Origin: Streptomyces lincolnensis
GTDB lineage: Bacteria > Actinomycetota > Actinomycetes > Streptomycetales > Streptomycetaceae
Direction of reading: 5' to 3'
NCBI RefSeq assembly: GCF_021173675.1
Contig: NZ_JAIHON010000001.1
Span: forward strand, 434,001-498,000
Length of the DNA: 64,000 nt
Part shown: positions 1-9,011 of the stretch, piece by piece
How positions within the stretch are numbered: position 1 is the first letter of the stretch
Layout of the letters: the number at the start of each line of letters is the position of its first letter
Notes under the pieces: generated by a model
Seen by the model: only the letters and a program-made list of their open reading frames with translations
The model's database searches: none
Told to the model about the DNA's origin: nothing
Program-made: the position numbers and the translations under genes

Positions 1-314
1 TCGCCGGTCTCCGGGAACTCGCCGACCGGGGCCGTGAGCGCGGGCTGCGGATGCTGGCGGCGACGATCCTGCCGTGCGAGGGCGAGGCGCGGTGCACGGC
101 CGTGGTGGACGCGGAGCGGGTCGCGGTGAACACCTGGATCCGGGAGGCCGGGGTGTTCGACGGTGTGCTCGACTTCGACGCGGTGGTCCGTGACCCCGCG
201 CGTCCCCCGCGGATGCTGCCCGCGTACGACAGCGGGGACCATCTGCATCCGGGGGACGCGGGGCTCGCGGCGCTGGCCGAGTCGGTGGACCTGGGCCTGT
301 TGCGGAGGGCTTGA
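1..314 (+). CDS. SGNH/GDSL-type hydrolase, C-terminal part only
   Basis: Only the last ~104 residues are in the window; the reading frame is open from base 3 to the TGA at 312-314, so the start lies upstream. The visible part ends with the residues DHLHPGDAGL, which match block V of SGNH hydrolases (catalytic Asp and His, D-x-x-H-P). An upstream stretch (GLRMLAATILPCEG) fits the beta-strand before the Asn/Gln region, and a tail of short helices follows. The family hydrolyses ester bonds, and many Streptomyces members are secreted, but the signal peptide region is not visible, so location and substrate cannot be called. It converges on the exonuclease III gene with a 41-bp gap. Confidence 0.75.
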   Translation, partial: AGLRELADRGRERGLRMLAATILPCEGEARCTAVVDAERVAVNTWIREAGVFDGVLDFDAVVRDPARPPRMLPAYDSGDHLHPGDAGLAALAESVDLGLLRRA

Positions 315-355
315 GCGTGTTGCAGGGGGGCCTGGGTCCATCCGGGAGGCTGTCG

Positions 356-1135
356 CTACACGTCCAGGTCCACCACGACCGGCGCGTGGTCCGACGCGCC
401 CTTGCCCTTGCGCTCCTCGCGGTCGACGTAGGCGTCGGTGACGGCCTTGGCGAAGGGTTCGTTGCCGTAGACCAGGTCGATGCGCATGCCGCGGTTCTTG
501 GGGAAGCAGAGCTGGCGGTAGTCCCAGTAGGTGTAGGGGTGCTCGTACTTCAGGGGGCGGGGGACGACGTCGGACAGGCCGGTCTCGCGCAGGGCGGCGA
601 GGGCGGCGCGCTCGGCCGGGGTGACGTGGGTGAGGCCCTCGAAGGCGGCCACGTCGTAGACGTCGTCGTCCGTCGGGGCCACGTTGTAGTCGCCCAGGAC
701 GGCGAAGGGGCGGCTGCCGCCCGCGTCGCCCGCGACGGCCGCCTTCAGGGCCTCGAACCACTGGAGCTTGTAGGCGTAGTGGGGGTGGTCGACCTCGCGG
801 CCGTTGGGCACGTACACCGACCAGACGCGGACCGGGCCGCAGGTCGCGGCGATGGCCCGGGGCTCGGGGGCGCCGTCGTAGCCGGGGTCGCCGGGCAGGC
901 CCTTGACCACGTCCTCGACGCCTACGCGGGAGATCACCGCCACGCCGTTCCACCGGCCGGTGGCGTGGACCGCCGCCTCGTAACCGGCCTCGCGCAACTG
1001 GTCGAACGGGAACTGCTCCTCGGCCAGCTTGGCCTCCTGGAGGCACAGCACGTCGGTGCCGCTGCTCTCCAGCCAGGCCAGGAGCCTCGGCAGGCGGGCG
1101 GTGATCGAGTTCACGTTCCAGGTCGCGATGCGCAT
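356..1135 (-). CDS. xthA: Exodeoxyribonuclease III (AP endonuclease family)
   Basis: 259 residues, the usual length for XthA. This cytoplasmic Mg-dependent DNA repair enzyme cleaves at abasic sites and removes 3' blocks. Catalytic residues of the exonuclease-endonuclease-phosphatase fold are visible: N7 in MRIATWNVNS, E34 in LQEAK, the D-x-N pair in GDYNVAP, and the SDHAPV motif near the C-terminus. The ATG at 1135 is preferred over an in-frame TTG three codons upstream, because a GGTAGG ribosome site lies 9 bases before the ATG and the family starts at MRIATWN. It stands as a single gene between the SGNH hydrolase and the metallo-hydrolase, the latter in the same direction. Confidence 0.93.
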   Translation of the reverse strand: MRIATWNVNSITARLPRLLAWLESSGTDVLCLQEAKLAEEQFPFDQLREAGYEAAVHATGRWNGVAVISRVGVEDVVKGLPGDPGYDGAPEPRAIAATCGPVRVWSVYVPNGREVDHPHYAYKLQWFEALKAAVAGDAGGSRPFAVLGDYNVAPTDDDVYDVAAFEGLTHVTPAERAALAALRETGLSDVVPRPLKYEHPYTYWDYRQLCFPKNRGMRIDLVYGNEPFAKAVTDAYVDREERKGKGASDHAPVVVDLDV

Positions 1136-1165
1136 GCCTGACAACCTACCGGGCGGCTCCGACAG

Positions 1166-1807
1166 TCAGAGCAGAGCCGCCTCACCGGGCGCGAGGCGCA
1201 GGTGTTCCGTGCCGCCGAGGGTGCCGATCTGGTTGTCGTAGATGGGACGCGCGAGGTCGGCGAGGAGGGCGTCGTGGATGTCGTAGGCGCGCTGCGGCTT
1301 CACCTCGCGGACGTAGTCGATGACCTCGGAGATCTTGCTCCAGGGGGCCATCACCGGGAGCATCAGCGTCTCCACGGCGTGGTCGGGGACGGTGAGGGCG
1401 TCGCCGGGGTGGAAGACGCTGCCACCGTCGACGAGGTAGCCGACGTTGGTGATGCGCGGGATGTCCGGGTGGATGACGGCGTGCAGTTCGCCGTGGACCT
1501 GGACGTCGAAACCGGCCGCGGTGAAGGTGTCGCCGTGCCCGACGGTGTGCACTCGGCCGGGGAAGGCGGTGGAGATCTTCTCGGCGACCGACTTCAGGGT
1601 CCAGATCTCGGCGGCCGGGTTGGCCTCCAGGGCCGCGCGCAGCCGCTCCTCGTTGAAGTGGTCGGGGTGCTCGTGGGTGACGAGGATCGCGTCCGCGCCG
1701 ACCGCGGCGTCCTCCTCGCTGAATCCCCCGGGGTCGAGGACGAGGGTCTGTCCGTCCTTCTCCAGGCGGACGCAGGCGTGCGACTTCTTCGTGAGCTTCA
1801 GCGTCAT
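1166..1807 (-). CDS. MBL-fold metal-dependent hydrolase (UlaG-like)
   Basis: 213 residues with the metallo-beta-lactamase fold. The signature H-x-H-x-D-H is THEHPDHF at about residues 45-52, with a later GHGDTF and PGDAL supplying further metal ligands. The length and the N-terminus (MTLKLTKKSHACVRLEKDG) match the short L-ascorbate-6-phosphate lactonase/YycJ-like group of 'MBL fold metallo-hydrolases' common in Streptomyces. Substrate unknown. ATG start at 1807. It lies 31 bp upstream of xthA in the same direction and 45 bp downstream of the PcaL-like gene, so the three could be read together, though no shared function is obvious. Confidence 0.82.
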   Translation of the reverse strand: MTLKLTKKSHACVRLEKDGQTLVLDPGGFSEEDAAVGADAILVTHEHPDHFNEERLRAALEANPAAEIWTLKSVAEKISTAFPGRVHTVGHGDTFTAAGFDVQVHGELHAVIHPDIPRITNVGYLVDGGSVFHPGDALTVPDHAVETLMLPVMAPWSKISEVIDYVREVKPQRAYDIHDALLADLARPIYDNQIGTLGGTEHLRLAPGEAALL

Positions 1808-1852
1808 GGAGCCATCCTGCCTCGGTGGTCGGACGGGGGGCCGGAGGGGGGC

Positions 1853-3151
1853 TCAGTCGGTGGGGGTGGTCTCCTCGCGGATGACCTGCTGGGCCACCTT
1901 GAAGGCGCTGTTCGCGGCCGGTACGCCGCAGTAGACGGCCGCCTGGAGCAGCACCTCCTTGATCTCGGTCGGGGTGAGGCCGTTGCGCAGCGCGGCGCGG
2001 GTGTGGAAGGCGAGCTCCTCCAGGTGGCCGCCGGCGACCAGGGCGGTGAGGGTGACGCAGCTGCGCGAACGCCGGTCCAGGCCGGGTCGGTCCCAGATCT
2101 CGCCCCAGGCGTAGCGGGTGATGAACTCCTGGAAGTCCCCCGAGAACTCGTCGGCCTGCGCCAGCGCCCGGTCGACGTGCGCGTCCCCGAGCACCTCGCG
2201 GCGCACCTTGAGACCGGCGTCGTAGGGGTCCGGGCGCCCGGCGGCCTGCGGCTGCGCGGCGGCGGGGGCGATCTCGGCGATGGCCACGGGCTGCGGGGGC
2301 GCGGCGGCCAGGACCGGCTTGACCGGGGATGCCTGGATCGCCGTCATCCCTGTGGTGGAGTCGAAGCCGGGCTGCCAGGCGGTGGAGAAGTGTCTGACCA
2401 GCAGATCGGTGACGGCGGCGGGCTGCTCGACCGGCACCAGGTGGGAGGCGCCGGGGACGACGGCCAGGCGGGCGTCCGGGATGCCGGCGACCAGGGTGCG
2501 GGCCTCGGCCGGGCCGGTGACCTGGTCGTCCGAGCCGACGAGGACGAGCGTGGGCGCACCGACGCGGCCGAGCTCCGGCCGGACGTCGAAGGAGGCCAGC
2601 GCCTCGCAGGAGGCGATGTAGCAGCCGGGGTCGGTGGTTCTGACCATCTGTACGGCCCACTCGGTGATCGCGGGCTGCGCGGCCGCGAATCCGCTGGTGA
2701 ACCAGCGGTCGGGCGAGGTGCGGGCGATGGGGTCGAGGCCGTTCGTGCGCACGATCACCCCCCGCTGCCGGAACTCGTCGGCCGTGCCGAAGCGGGGCGA
2801 GGCGGCGATCAGGGCGAGCGAGGCGAGGCGCTCCGGGTGGCGCAGGGCCAGTTCGATGCCGACCGCGCCGCCGAGGGCGCAGCCCGCGTAGCCGAAGCGC
2901 TGCACGCCGAGTCCGTCGAGCGTCGCGAGCAGCCGTGTGGTGAGGTCGGCGACGGACCCGGCCGGGTAGGCGGGCGCGCCGCCGTGCCCCGGCAGGTCGA
3001 ACCGGAAGACGCGCCACTGCTTGGCCAGCTCGGGCACCTGCCGGTCCCACATGTGCCATGTGGTACCGAGCGAGGGGCCGAGGATGAGCACCGGGGCGTC
3101 TTCGGGGCCGTCGAAACGGTACTGAAGGGCGGGAGTCTTCGTCTCACTCAC
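1853..3151 (-). CDS. pcaL: Fused 3-oxoadipate enol-lactonase / 4-carboxymuconolactone decarboxylase
   Basis: 432 residues made of two enzymes of the protocatechuate branch of the beta-ketoadipate pathway. Residues ~10-265 are an alpha/beta hydrolase resembling PcaD, with the late Asp in GSDDQVTG and the His in GASHLVP. A Pro/Ala-rich linker (~275-305) follows, then a carboxymuconolactone decarboxylase domain (PcaC; ALRNGLTPTEIKEVL and AAVYCGVPAANSA). Actinobacteria commonly carry this fusion. Odd point: the nucleophile elbow reads GCALGG, so the usual Ser is Ala with a Cys just before it. No other pca gene (pcaGHBIJ) is in the window, so this is either an isolated copy or one with another substrate. 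GTG start at 3151. Confidence 0.85.
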   Translation of the reverse strand: MSETKTPALQYRFDGPEDAPVLILGPSLGTTWHMWDRQVPELAKQWRVFRFDLPGHGGAPAYPAGSVADLTTRLLATLDGLGVQRFGYAGCALGGAVGIELALRHPERLASLALIAASPRFGTADEFRQRGVIVRTNGLDPIARTSPDRWFTSGFAAAQPAITEWAVQMVRTTDPGCYIASCEALASFDVRPELGRVGAPTLVLVGSDDQVTGPAEARTLVAGIPDARLAVVPGASHLVPVEQPAAVTDLLVRHFSTAWQPGFDSTTGMTAIQASPVKPVLAAAPPQPVAIAEIAPAAAQPQAAGRPDPYDAGLKVRREVLGDAHVDRALAQADEFSGDFQEFITRYAWGEIWDRPGLDRRSRSCVTLTALVAGGHLEELAFHTRAALRNGLTPTEIKEVLLQAAVYCGVPAANSAFKVAQQVIREETTPTD

Positions 3152-3315
3152 CGCTCCACGCTAACCGTCTTTTCTTACCTCGCGGCCTCGGGGCCCCCAC
3201 TCCTCACACCTCACTCCCGAACATCCGTGGAGATTTCTCACACGGCCTTCACCGGATGCCGCGTTCTCGCACCGAACGGACAGTTTGGGCGCCCCTGGTC
3301 CGGCCGTGACGGCTC

Positions 3316-5505
3316 TCAGAGGTCGCCCGGGGTGCCGAGGCCCGTCAGGGCGCCGACCGGGTCCAGGTCGGGGGTGCCCCGGGGCCACCAGTCGTCCCGG
3401 CCGGGTTCCGACTCGTAGACGTACCAGAGGCCGTCGCGGCCGAGGCGGAGCTGGACATGGCCGCGCGGGTGAGTGAGGCGGTTGCGCCAGGGGCGGAAGA
3501 CGGGGAGGTCGGCCGCGAGGAGCAGGGGGCGGGCGCGGTCGAAACGGCCGGCCGGCGGGTCCCAGGGCTCTTCGAGTACGGCCAGCCCCTCCAGGCCGCC
3601 CTGCCGCCACGCGGCGACCGCGCGTGCCAGGTCGGCCGGGGTGCGGTCGGTGGCGGTGGCGAGCGAGGAGTAGAGGCCCCGGGTGCCTGCCGTGAGTCCG
3701 GAGCCGGGGCGGGCCGCGGCGAGCCGGACCGCGTCCTGCCACAGGGTGAGCTCGCCGACCGGGTCGCGGCCGGTGGCGAGCAGGGCGTGGGCGCGGGCCG
3801 CCGCGTCGGTCGCCAGCTGGTCCAGTGCGAAGGGGTCCGGGCCGCCCGCGGTCGCGGGGTACACCGGGGGCTGCTCGGGATGCGGCGGAACCGGCAGGGG
3901 CGGGGGCAGCGGCGGGAGTCGGCGGGGCGCGAGGGCCTCCGTGGCCCGTACGCCGGGCAAGGGCGCCGGTCCCTGTTCCTGGGCGGCCCTGGCCGCTCGG
4001 GCTGCGCTGAGCCGGGACAGGGCGTCCAGCAGCTCGCGCTCACCGCGGCCGCGCAGCAGGAGCAGCACGAACGGGTCGGCGTCCAGCAGCCGTGCGGTCT
4101 GGTAGCAGAGGGCCGCCGCGTGCTTGCAGGGGTGACCGGAGTCGGGGCAGCTGCACCGCGGGTCCAGCTCTCTCGGGCCCGGCAACAGCGGCACCCCGGA
4201 CTCGGCCAGCGACGGGGGCATCTCCCTGTCGAGCAGCGCGGCGATGTCCCCGGTCCGCTCGGCCGCGCCGTGCAGCAGGCGGTCCCAGTCCTCGTCGTCG
4301 AGCGTGCGCAGTCTCACCTGCACGCGGTACGGCCTGGGCCGGCTGCCCCGCACATAGGCCAGCACGAGTCCGGGCGTCACCGTGATCGCGTCCACATGGC
4401 CCTTCTCGGCGTAACCACGGCCCCGCACCAGCCGCTTGGCGTCCAGCGCGCCCTTCTCCAACGCCTCGACCCAGGCATTGCCCCACCAGGTCCGGGCGAA
4501 CCCCTCGTCGTCGGACTCCCTGGGCCGGGGCGGAAAGGCCGGGAAGGTACGACGCAGATCGCCGTCGCGGGAGGGGGCGGCCATGGAGGGGACCATGGAG
4601 TGCGGGGTGCCGGGTGAGGGGTCGGTGGTCCGGTCCGGGACCTCGGGAGCAGCGGGGACCGTGACCGCGCTGCCGCTGTCCTGGGGATCCCGGCCCGCCG
4701 TCGACGCCTCGTCCGCCGAACCACCTTGTGGAGCGCCGCTGTTGTCGCCCCGGTCGACCTCCGTCGGCATCTCCTCGTCAGGCATCCGGAAGGCGTCGGC
4801 CAGCAGCTGCCGTACGTCACGCGCCCGCGGGCCGACGGCCCGGCGGGACGCCTCACCGCGCACCGGGGCCGCGGGCGGGGTGCGCCGTGGCGCGCGTGCC
4901 GCCCGGCCGGCCGGGGGTGCGGGGTCCGTGGGCGCCTGCCGTGCCGCACTGCGCGCCGCACGCAGCGCCTCGCGCGCGGCGTCACCGGGACGGGTGTCCC
5001 CCCGCCTGGAGGTGTCGCCCTCGACCGCCGGAGCGAGGTCCGCCGCCTCTTCGGTGTGATCCGTTCCTTCGTCGTCGCCGTGGTCGCCCGGAGTGGCCTG
5101 CGGGTCCACGACGGGCGTCCTCGCACCTCCGACGTCCCCTTGCGCCTCGTCGCCCACGTCCCCGGGAGCGGGCTGCGCGCAGGAGGTGTCGTCGGCGGCG
5201 GGAGCGGAGCCGCGCCGGGCGGCCACGGCCTGCCGCAGGGCCTCACGTGCCACGTCACCGGGCCGGGACGCCACCGGCTTCGCGGCCACCGCGGGTCCCT
5301 CGGCCGCCGTCGTCTCGGGGGGCGGGTCCTCGGCCCGCGGCACCATCCGCTTCTCGTCCGGACCCCGCTTCTCGTCCGGGCCCGGTTGCTCGTCCGGTTC
5401 GGGGCGCGCCCGCGAGGGCTCGTCCGGTCCGGACTCGCCGCGGCCGGCCCGCTCCCGGGCCTCCCGCAGCGCGCGGCGGGCCTCGTCGGCGGGGTGGGGG
5501 GTCAT
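3316..5505 (-). CDS. SWIM zinc-finger protein, partner of SNF2 helicase
   Basis: 729 residues. The first ~270 are a disordered, charged, Pro/Ala-rich region with repeated R-E-A-L-R-A-A segments and PDEKR-type repeats. A conserved part begins at the FPPRPRESDDEGFARTWWGNAW stretch, and a SWIM zinc finger follows (CSCPDSGHPCKH, i.e. CxCx6CxH). SWIM domains bind DNA or protein and often accompany bacterial SNF2 ATPases. The ATG at 5505 overlaps the TGA of the helicase gene (ATGA), so the two are translationally coupled and probably work together. The reading frame is open further upstream, but that part is the shadow of the helicase gene. Function beyond the pairing is unknown. Confidence 0.85.
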   Translation of the reverse strand: MTPHPADEARRALREARERAGRGESGPDEPSRARPEPDEQPGPDEKRGPDEKRMVPRAEDPPPETTAAEGPAVAAKPVASRPGDVAREALRQAVAARRGSAPAADDTSCAQPAPGDVGDEAQGDVGGARTPVVDPQATPGDHGDDEGTDHTEEAADLAPAVEGDTSRRGDTRPGDAAREALRAARSAARQAPTDPAPPAGRAARAPRRTPPAAPVRGEASRRAVGPRARDVRQLLADAFRMPDEEMPTEVDRGDNSGAPQGGSADEASTAGRDPQDSGSAVTVPAAPEVPDRTTDPSPGTPHSMVPSMAAPSRDGDLRRTFPAFPPRPRESDDEGFARTWWGNAWVEALEKGALDAKRLVRGRGYAEKGHVDAITVTPGLVLAYVRGSRPRPYRVQVRLRTLDDEDWDRLLHGAAERTGDIAALLDREMPPSLAESGVPLLPGPRELDPRCSCPDSGHPCKHAAALCYQTARLLDADPFVLLLLRGRGERELLDALSRLSAARAARAAQEQGPAPLPGVRATEALAPRRLPPLPPPLPVPPHPEQPPVYPATAGGPDPFALDQLATDAAARAHALLATGRDPVGELTLWQDAVRLAAARPGSGLTAGTRGLYSSLATATDRTPADLARAVAAWRQGGLEGLAVLEEPWDPPAGRFDRARPLLLAADLPVFRPWRNRLTHPRGHVQLRLGRDGLWYVYESEPGRDDWWPRGTPDLDPVGALTGLGTPGDL

Positions 5506-8336
5506 GAGGTGCTCCGGAGGCGGACCAGGTCGGACAGCTCGCGGTCGGTCAGTTCGGTGAGGGCGGACTCGCCGGAGCCGAGGATGGCGTCGGCCAGGGC
5601 CCGCTTGGCCTCCAGCATCTCGGCGATACGGTCCTCGACCGTGCCTTCGGTGATGAGGCGGTGGACCTGCACGGGCTGGGTCTGGCCGATGCGGTAGGCG
5701 CGGTCGGTGGCCTGTTCCTCGACGGCCGGGTTCCACCAGCGGTCGAAGTGGACGACGTGACCGGCGCGGGTGAGGTTCAGGCCGGTGCCCGCCGCCTTGA
5801 GGGACAGCACCAGCACCGGGGTCGCGCCGCTCTGGAAACGGTCCACCATCCGTTCGCGCTCCGGTACCGGAGTGCCGCCGTGCAGCAGGTCGACCGGGAC
5901 CGCGCGGGCGGCGAGGTGGGAGGTGATCAGGCGGGCCATTCCGACGTACTGCGTGAAGACGAGGGCGGAGCCGTCCTCGGCCAGGAGGGTGTCGAGCAGT
6001 TCGTCGAGGAGGGCGAGCTTGCCGGAGCGGGCGGCGAGGCGGTCGACGGCCGTGGGCGGGACGTTCTCCTTCAGGTACAGCGCGGGGTGGTCGCAGATCT
6101 GCTTGAGCGCGCCCAGCAGCTTCAGCACCAGACCCCGGCGGCCGATGCCCTCGGCCGTCTCGATGGCGAGCATCGACTCGCGCACCACCGCCTCGTAGAG
6201 CGCGGCCTGTTCACGGGTGAGCGGGACGGGGTGGTCCGTCTCGGTCTTGGGCGGCAGTTCGGGGACGATGCCGGGGTCGGACTTCTTGCGGCGCAGCAGG
6301 AAGGGGCGGACGAGACGGGCGAGCCTGGCCACCGCCTCCTCGTCCTCGCCGTTCTCCACGGCGCGCGCGTGCCGGGAGCGGAAGGACTTCAGGGGGCCCA
6401 GGAGGCCGGGTGTCGTCCAGTCCAGCAGTGCCCAGAGCTCGGAGAGGTTGTTCTCGACCGGTGTGCCGGTCAGGGCCACGCGCGCGGGGGTCGGGATCGT
6501 GCGCAGCGCTTTCGCCGTCGCCGAGTAGGGGTTCTTCACGTGCTGGGCCTCGTCGGCGACGACCATGCCCCACGGCTGCTGGGCGAGGACGGGGGCCGCC
6601 GAGCGCATGGTGCCGTACGTGGTCAGGACGAAGCCGCCGTCGAGGTCCTCCAGGGTGCGGTCCGGACCGTGGAAGCGACGGACGGGGACGCCGGGGGCGA
6701 ATTTCGTGATCTCGCGCTGCCAGTTGCCGAGCAGGGAGGCCGGGCAGACCACGAGCGTCGGTTCGCTGCGGGCGCGGCGCAGGTGCAGGGCGATGAGGGT
6801 GATGGTCTTGCCGAGGCCCATGTCGTCGGCGAGGCAGCCGCCCAGGCCGAGTGAGGTCATCAGGTCCAGCCAGGCGAGACCGTGGAGTTGGTAGTCCCGC
6901 AGGCGCGCGTTCAGCCCCGGGGGCGGTTCGGCGGGCCGTACTCCGGCCGTCAGGCGTTCGCGCAGGGTGGCCAGGGCGCCGACGGGGACCGCCTCGACGG
7001 TCTCGCCGTCGACCTCCGCGCTGCCGGTGAGGGCGACGGAGAGCGCGTCGATCGGGTCCAGCAACCCCAGTTCGCGCTTGCGGGCCTTGCGGACCAGGGC
7101 AGGGTCGACCAGCACCCACTGGTCCCGGAGGCGGACGACCGGGCGGTGCGCCTCGGCCAGCGCGTCCATCTCGCCCTCGCCGAGCGGGTCGCCGCCGAGC
7201 GCCAACTGCCAGCGGAACTGGAGGAGTTCCTCGCTCTCGAAGAACCCGGTGCCGTCGGTCGCCGAGCCCGGAGCGGGCCGGACCACGGCGGCGGCGGTGA
7301 GGTCCTGGGCCAGGTCGCGGGGCCAGTGCACGGCGACCCCGGCCGCCGCGAGCCGGGTCGCCGCGACACCGAGCAGGTCGCCCAACTCCTCGTCGGACAG
7401 GGCCAGTACGTCGGGCACGTCCTGCTCGGTGAGCCGGTCGAGCGGCGCCCAGACGCGGGCGGCGCGGCGCACGGCGAGGGCCGCGTCCACGCGTGCGCGG
7501 GGCCCGAACGCCGCGTCCCTCTCGCCCGCCCACAGGGCCGCCGCGTCGGCCACGAGGGTGGGGTCGGCGAGGCTGTGCACCTGGACGATCGCCGCTCCGG
7601 CGCTGCGGGCGCCGTCGCCGTCGTCGTCGAACAGGTCGTAGGCCGAGAGGTCCAGGCGGAGCGAGATCCGCACGCCCGCGTCCATACCGGCGGCGACCTC
7701 GGCGGCCCAGTCCCGGGCGTAGGGCAGGCGCTGCGCCTCACGCGCGGCGAAGGGCCGGCCGGAGGCGTACGGGGCGGCGGGGGTGCGGGGCAGGGTGTCG
7801 GCGACCGCGTCCAGGAAGGCGCGCATCAGCGCTTCCGGTTCGGGCAGCCGGATCGGGCCCGGGCCGGGCAGCGGGACCGCGTGTCCTTCGGACGGCAGGG
7901 CGGCGGCGATCGCCCTCAGGTGGGCGATGTCGTCCGGGTCCAGGGGGCCCGCCCGCCAGGCGTCGTGGCCGGTGGCGGTCAGGCCGGGGAGCAGCCGGCC
8001 GCGGGCCGCCAGCCGCAGCGCGTGCAGCGCGGCCGCGCCCCAGCACGCGGTGGCGGGATGGGCGGCGGGGTCCCGCCGGGCGCCCGCGAGCAGCGGCAGG
8101 GCCTGGGCGAGGGGCAGCGTGAGCGCGGGGGCGGTCCGGCGGCGCACTCCGGCACCATGGCGTCGTACGACGGTGATCTCGCCGTCGGAGGAGGTCAGCG
8201 GTTCGTCGTCGGGGTCCCAGAAGGCGACGCGGCCGTGCCGGGGCACGGGGTCGGGCAGGAACACGGCCGCGAGCCGGACGGGAACGGCGTCCACGCCCTT
8301 GGCCTCTCGCTCGGCCACCGCGGCCATGTCGCGCAT
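5502..8336 (-). CDS. SNF2-family DEAD/DEAH-like helicase/ATPase
   Basis: 944 residues. The N-terminal ~450 residues are the bacterial SNF2-associated region. The Swi2/Snf2 ATPase core follows, with Walker A (DDMGLGKTIT, about residue 505), Walker B (VVADEAQH, about residue 590) and the second RecA lobe (LVFTQYVGM; HFDRWWNPAVEEQATDRAYRIGQ) near the C-terminus. Such enzymes are ATP-driven DNA translocases or remodellers of DNA-bound protein. The ATG at 8336 is preferred because GGGAGG lies 11 bases upstream; the in-frame GTG at 8348 sits directly on that site. Its stop overlaps the SWIM gene start, so this is a two-gene operon. Confidence 0.9.
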   Translation of the reverse strand: MRDMAAVAEREAKGVDAVPVRLAAVFLPDPVPRHGRVAFWDPDDEPLTSSDGEITVVRRHGAGVRRRTAPALTLPLAQALPLLAGARRDPAAHPATACWGAAALHALRLAARGRLLPGLTATGHDAWRAGPLDPDDIAHLRAIAAALPSEGHAVPLPGPGPIRLPEPEALMRAFLDAVADTLPRTPAAPYASGRPFAAREAQRLPYARDWAAEVAAGMDAGVRISLRLDLSAYDLFDDDGDGARSAGAAIVQVHSLADPTLVADAAALWAGERDAAFGPRARVDAALAVRRAARVWAPLDRLTEQDVPDVLALSDEELGDLLGVAATRLAAAGVAVHWPRDLAQDLTAAAVVRPAPGSATDGTGFFESEELLQFRWQLALGGDPLGEGEMDALAEAHRPVVRLRDQWVLVDPALVRKARKRELGLLDPIDALSVALTGSAEVDGETVEAVPVGALATLRERLTAGVRPAEPPPGLNARLRDYQLHGLAWLDLMTSLGLGGCLADDMGLGKTITLIALHLRRARSEPTLVVCPASLLGNWQREITKFAPGVPVRRFHGPDRTLEDLDGGFVLTTYGTMRSAAPVLAQQPWGMVVADEAQHVKNPYSATAKALRTIPTPARVALTGTPVENNLSELWALLDWTTPGLLGPLKSFRSRHARAVENGEDEEAVARLARLVRPFLLRRKKSDPGIVPELPPKTETDHPVPLTREQAALYEAVVRESMLAIETAEGIGRRGLVLKLLGALKQICDHPALYLKENVPPTAVDRLAARSGKLALLDELLDTLLAEDGSALVFTQYVGMARLITSHLAARAVPVDLLHGGTPVPERERMVDRFQSGATPVLVLSLKAAGTGLNLTRAGHVVHFDRWWNPAVEEQATDRAYRIGQTQPVQVHRLITEGTVEDRIAEMLEAKRALADAILGSGESALTELTDRELSDLVRLRSTS

Positions 8337-8429
8337 ACGTCCTGTCACCTCCCGCCCGTCTGCCGGATCAGTCGTCCTCGACTCTACGGGCGGGGTCTGA
8401 CAATCGGCTCCGGCGACCGGCCGGGCCCG

Positions 8430-9011
8430 CTACGGAACCGTGCGCGAGACGACGAACACCATCGGGGCGGCCGGGTCGGCCAGGTTGACGACGACGTCGT
8501 GCGTGGGGGCGGGGTTCTTCTGCTTGTGGACGAGACCCGACCAGGCGCCCGGCCCGGCGAACGACCAGCCGGTGACGGACTGGTCGCGGGCACTGATGGT
8601 GATCCTTCCCGGCTTCAGCTCGGCCGGGTTGACGCCCATGCCGGTGAGGAAGGCGTCCAGGCCCGCGTCCGTGGTGCGGAACTGGACGTAGAGGCGGCTG
8701 GTCTTCCAGTTGTTGGTCTCGTAGTAGGCGATCCGGTCCGCCGGGTGCGGGACCGGCACCTCGTAGATACGGCGCTGGAGCTTGGACGGCCAGCCCTCGC
8801 TGAGGCCGGTCGCCGAGTACTTCGCCTCCTTGTCCCTGCCGCTGTTGCGGCTCTGGTTGGCGGAGATCATCAGGTAGCCGGCCGGGACGCCGATGAGCAG
8901 CACGATGATGGTCAGCGTCAGCGCTCGGCGGCGGATCATGTGGCGCCGGTCCTCCGTCGGCCGCTCCGGCTCGTCCGGAGATCCGACGTGGCCCGGGAGG
9001 GAAGCGGTCAC
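8430..9011 (-). CDS. Small single-pass membrane protein of unknown function
   Basis: 193 residues. A short charged N-terminus is followed by one hydrophobic helix (about residues 29-47, LTLTIIVLLIGVPAGYLMIS) and a ~145-residue extracytoplasmic domain with no motif that I recognise. The GTG at 9011 is chosen because it overlaps the TGA of the ROK kinase gene (GTGA) and has AGGGG five bases upstream. An ATG at 8939 with GGAGG eleven bases upstream is a credible alternative that would start just before the helix. Translational coupling to the sugar kinase suggests co-expression, not a known function. Confidence 0.7.
   Translation of the reverse strand: MTASLPGHVGSPDEPERPTEDRRHMIRRRALTLTIIVLLIGVPAGYLMISANQSRNSGRDKEAKYSATGLSEGWPSKLQRRIYEVPVPHPADRIAYYETNNWKTSRLYVQFRTTDAGLDAFLTGMGVNPAELKPGRITISARDQSVTGWSFAGPGAWSGLVHKQKNPAPTHDVVVNLADPAAPMVFVVSRTVP

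Noticed and set aside
1202..3418. 738-codon open frame on the + strand opposite the metallo-hydrolase and PcaL genes
   Set aside because: Antisense shadow typical of high-GC DNA: Gly/Arg/Val-rich with no motifs, and both opposite genes are clear families.
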